From: Elusimicrobiota bacterium
Lineage (GTDB): Bacteria > Elusimicrobiota > Elusimicrobia > UBA1565 > UBA9628
Assembly (NCBI GenBank): GCA_028717865.1
Contig: JAQUMZ010000066.1
Coordinates: 2,805-9,852 of the forward strand
Length of the DNA: 7,048 bases
Direction: 5' to 3'
Shown: positions 5,188 to 7,048 of the stretch, piece by piece
Position numbering within the stretch: position 1 is the first letter of the stretch
Layout: every line of letters begins with the position of its first letter
The notes under the pieces: model-generated
What the model saw: only the letters and a program-made list of their open reading frames with translations
What the model was told of the DNA's origin: nothing
Databases searched by the model: none
Translations under genes and position numbers: made by a program

Positions 5188-6165
5188 ATGGCCAACCTCA
5201 ACATAGTCTCGGCGCTCAACCAGGCCCTGGACCAGGAGCTGGCCCGCGACCCGCGCGTCATGATCCTGGGCGAGGACGTGGGCCGCGAGGGCGGCGTCTT
5301 CCGGGTCACGGACGGCCTGCAAAAAAAATACGGCGAGGAGCGCGTGGTCGACACGCCCCTGGCCGAATCCGCCATCGTGGGGACGGCCCTGGGCCTGGCC
5401 GTGGGCGGCATGCTGCCCGTGGCCGAGATCCAATTCGAGGGTTTCCTGGCCCTGGCCATGGACCAGCTGTGCAACCAGGTGGCCCGCTACCGCTGGCGCA
5501 GCCGGGGCCGCTACGGTCCGGCCCTGGTGGTGCGCGTGCCCTGGGGCGGGGGCATACACGCGCCCGAGCACCATTCCGATTCGCCGGAAGCCTGGTTCGT
5601 CCACGTCCCGGGGCTGGTCGTGGTCATGCCCGCCACGCCCTACGACGCCAAGGGGCTGCTGCTGGCGGCCCTGCGCTCGGGCGAGCCGGTGTTGTTCTGC
5701 GAGCCCAAGCGGATATACCGCGCGCTCAAGGACGAGGTCCCGGAGGGGGACTACACGGTGCCCATCGGCAAGGCCCGAGTGGCCCGGACGGGCAAGGACC
5801 TCACCATCGTGGCTTGGGGCGCCATGCTGCGCGAGGCCCTCAAGGCGGCCGAGGAGCTGGCCGCGGAGAACCTCGGGGCGGAGGTCATAGACCTGCGCAC
5901 CCTCTCGCCCATGGACAGCGACGCGATCGTGCGCTCCGTGCGCAAGACCGGCCGGCTGGTGGTGGTCCACGAGGCCCCGCGCACCATGGGCCTGGCCGCC
6001 GAGATCGCGGCGCGGGTGGGAGAGGAGGCGCTGACCTCGTTGCTGGCGCCCGTGGAGCGCGTGACCGGGTTCGACGCGGTCATGCCCCTGGGCAAGCTCG
6101 AGGACCGCTACCTGCCCGACTACCGGCGCGTCCTGGCCGCGGCCCGGCGGACCTTGGCCGCGTAA
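5188..6165 (+). CDS. pdhB: Pyruvate dehydrogenase E1 component, beta subunit
   Basis: This 325-residue partner of E1-alpha completes the thiamine-diphosphate site of the a2b2 heterotetramer. Seen: the N-terminal NIVSALNQALDQELARDP (5-22), GEDVG (28-32), TPLAES (56-61) with Glu60, the expected activator of the cofactor's aminopyrimidine, FEGF (83-86), and GGGIHAPEHHSDS (120-132), whose His129 matches the catalytic histidine of the Bacillus/Geobacillus enzyme. The transketolase C-terminal domain begins near 190 and contains DLRTLSPMD (235-243) and VVHEAPRTMG (259-268). The HSDS form and the stretch PATPYDAKGLLLAA (148-161) are close to pyruvate-type E1-beta. ATG 5188 follows the E1-alpha stop by six bases and has only a weak ribosome site (GCAGAG), so translational coupling is likely. 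Length is normal. Confidence 0.92.
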   Translation: MANLNIVSALNQALDQELARDPRVMILGEDVGREGGVFRVTDGLQKKYGEERVVDTPLAESAIVGTALGLAVGGMLPVAEIQFEGFLALAMDQLCNQVARYRWRSRGRYGPALVVRVPWGGGIHAPEHHSDSPEAWFVHVPGLVVVMPATPYDAKGLLLAALRSGEPVLFCEPKRIYRALKDEVPEGDYTVPIGKARVARTGKDLTIVAWGAMLREALKAAEELAAENLGAEVIDLRTLSPMDSDAIVRSVRKTGRLVVVHEAPRTMGLAAEIAARVGEEALTSLLAPVERVTGFDAVMPLGKLEDRYLPDYRRVLAAARRTLAA

Positions 6166-6174
6166 GGGGGGAGC

Positions 6175-7048
6175 ATGGCTTTCGAGTTCAAATTCCCGGA
6201 CGTGGGCGAGGGCCTGACCGAGGGCGAGATCGTGGCCTGGAAGGTCAAGGCGGGCGACGTGGTCGAGGCGCACCAGCCCATGCTGGAGGTCGAGACCGAC
6301 AAGGCGGTGGTGGAGATCCCCGCCCCCCGCTCGGGGCGCGTGCTTAAACTCGTCGGCGAGCCGGGCAAAATCGTCAAGGTCGGCGAGGTGATCGCGGTAA
6401 TCGGCTCCGAGGAGGAGTTTGGGGCCCTGCCGCCGCCGGCGGCGTCCGTTCCCGCGGCGTCGCCGGCGCCCAGGATCGAGGCGCCGCCGCCCGAGCCCTA
6501 CACCGTGGCCGCGGAATCGGTCGGCGTGGTGGGACGGCTGGAGGAGGCTCCGGCCGAGGCGGCCCCCGCGGCCGTGGCCGTCGCCGAGCCGCCGCCGGTG
6601 AGCCGCCCGGGCGTGGAGGCCTTGCCCAAGGACCGGGAGCTGGCCAAGCGCCTGGGCGTGGACATCGAGCTTCTGCACGGCACCGGGCCCAAGGGCCGGG
6701 TGACCGAGGCGGACGTGCGCCGCGCGGCCCAGCTGGGCGCTCCCCAGAAAGGGGCGCGCGCCGCGCCGGGCCAGCGGGCCGCGGACGCCTATGGCCCCGT
6801 GGAGCGCCTGCCCTTGCGCGGCGTGCGCCGGCGCATCGCCTCCGCCATGGCCGAGTCGCTGGCCAAGACCGCCCAGGTCACGTCCATGGTCGAGGCCGAG
6901 GTCGATGAGCTCTGGCGCGCGCGCCGGAGCCTGAAGACCGAGGCCGCGGCCCGGGGCGTCCGGCTGACCCTGCTGCCGTTTTTGGTCAAGGCCGTGGTCG
7001 GGGCCCTCAAGCGGGTGCCCGAGCTCAACGCCTCGCTCGACGAGGAGA
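6175..7048 (+). CDS. pdhC: Dihydrolipoamide acetyltransferase E2 of pyruvate dehydrogenase (partial, 3' end outside window)
   Basis: The first 291 residues of E2 are visible; the gene runs off the right edge. E2 is the complex core: it carries the acetyl group on a swinging lipoyl-lysine and transfers it to CoA. Seen: one lipoyl domain (1-78) with Lys43 in ETDKA, an Ala/Pro/Glu-rich flexible linker (about 84-145) containing GVVGRLEEAP (117-126), a peripheral-subunit-binding domain (about 146-183, ALPKDRELAKRLGVDI to VTEADV) for holding E1/E3, a second linker, and the start of the catalytic domain (from about 209, LPLRGVRRRIASAMAESL). The catalytic His-containing HxxxD motif lies beyond the window. 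The gene follows E1-beta by nine bases, with a G-run ribosome site (6166-6173). A branched-chain E2 is possible in principle, but the E1 genes favour pyruvate. Confidence 0.93.
   Translation, partial: MAFEFKFPDVGEGLTEGEIVAWKVKAGDVVEAHQPMLEVETDKAVVEIPAPRSGRVLKLVGEPGKIVKVGEVIAVIGSEEEFGALPPPAASVPAASPAPRIEAPPPEPYTVAAESVGVVGRLEEAPAEAAPAAVAVAEPPPVSRPGVEALPKDRELAKRLGVDIELLHGTGPKGRVTEADVRRAAQLGAPQKGARAAPGQRAADAYGPVERLPLRGVRRRIASAMAESLAKTAQVTSMVEAEVDELWRARRSLKTEAAARGVRLTLLPFLVKAVVGALKRVPELNASLDEE

Noticed and set aside
3691..6678. A 995-codon open frame on the minus strand
   Set aside because: It is antisense to E1-alpha, E1-beta and E2 and reads as His/Gly/Arg-rich low-complexity protein with no family motif. 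Such frames are usual opposite GC3-rich genes.

Overview
The window is GC-rich bacterial DNA with every supported gene on the + strand. Most codons end in G or C, yet ATA for isoleucine recurs, at least 16 times. The lineage cannot be fixed from this alone. The E1-beta protein resembles the Gram-positive (Bacillus/Geobacillus) pyruvate dehydrogenase type, which is widespread and not diagnostic. Elusimicrobiota or a deltaproteobacterial group would be possible, but that is only a guess.

Region 1 (about 37-3750) is a tight three-gene operon for a molybdenum hydroxylase of the xanthine dehydrogenase / CO dehydrogenase superfamily. The order is FAD subunit, 2x[2Fe-2S] subunit, molybdopterin catalytic subunit (the M-S-L order of cox operons). 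The catalytic subunit carries AYRGFGATQ at the active-site loop, not the CO dehydrogenase motifs, so the natural substrate is probably an N-heterocycle, aldehyde or similar compound and remains unknown. Electrons would pass from the Mo centre through the two Fe-S clusters to FAD. Its last ~38 codons switch abruptly to A/T-ending codons and end in a tail beyond the family's usual C-terminus.

Region 2 (3751-4083) is a 333-base gap with no convincing gene and an unusual density of inverted repeats. A 10-bp long-range helix (3808-3817 with 3966-3975) encloses five local hairpins; the first and last abut it with no unpaired base. Further hairpins follow up to the next gene. Inside lies a block resembling the conserved core of cobalamin riboswitches, but with key parts missing. 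This gap is the most interesting part of the window: a candidate structured leader or non-coding RNA, or a small repetitive element, between the two operons.

Region 3 (4084 to the right edge) is the start of a pyruvate dehydrogenase complex operon: E1-alpha, E1-beta and the N-terminal two thirds or so of E2, which runs off the window. E1 decarboxylates pyruvate on thiamine diphosphate and passes the acetyl group to the lipoyl-lysine of E2, which makes acetyl-CoA. E3 is not in the window.
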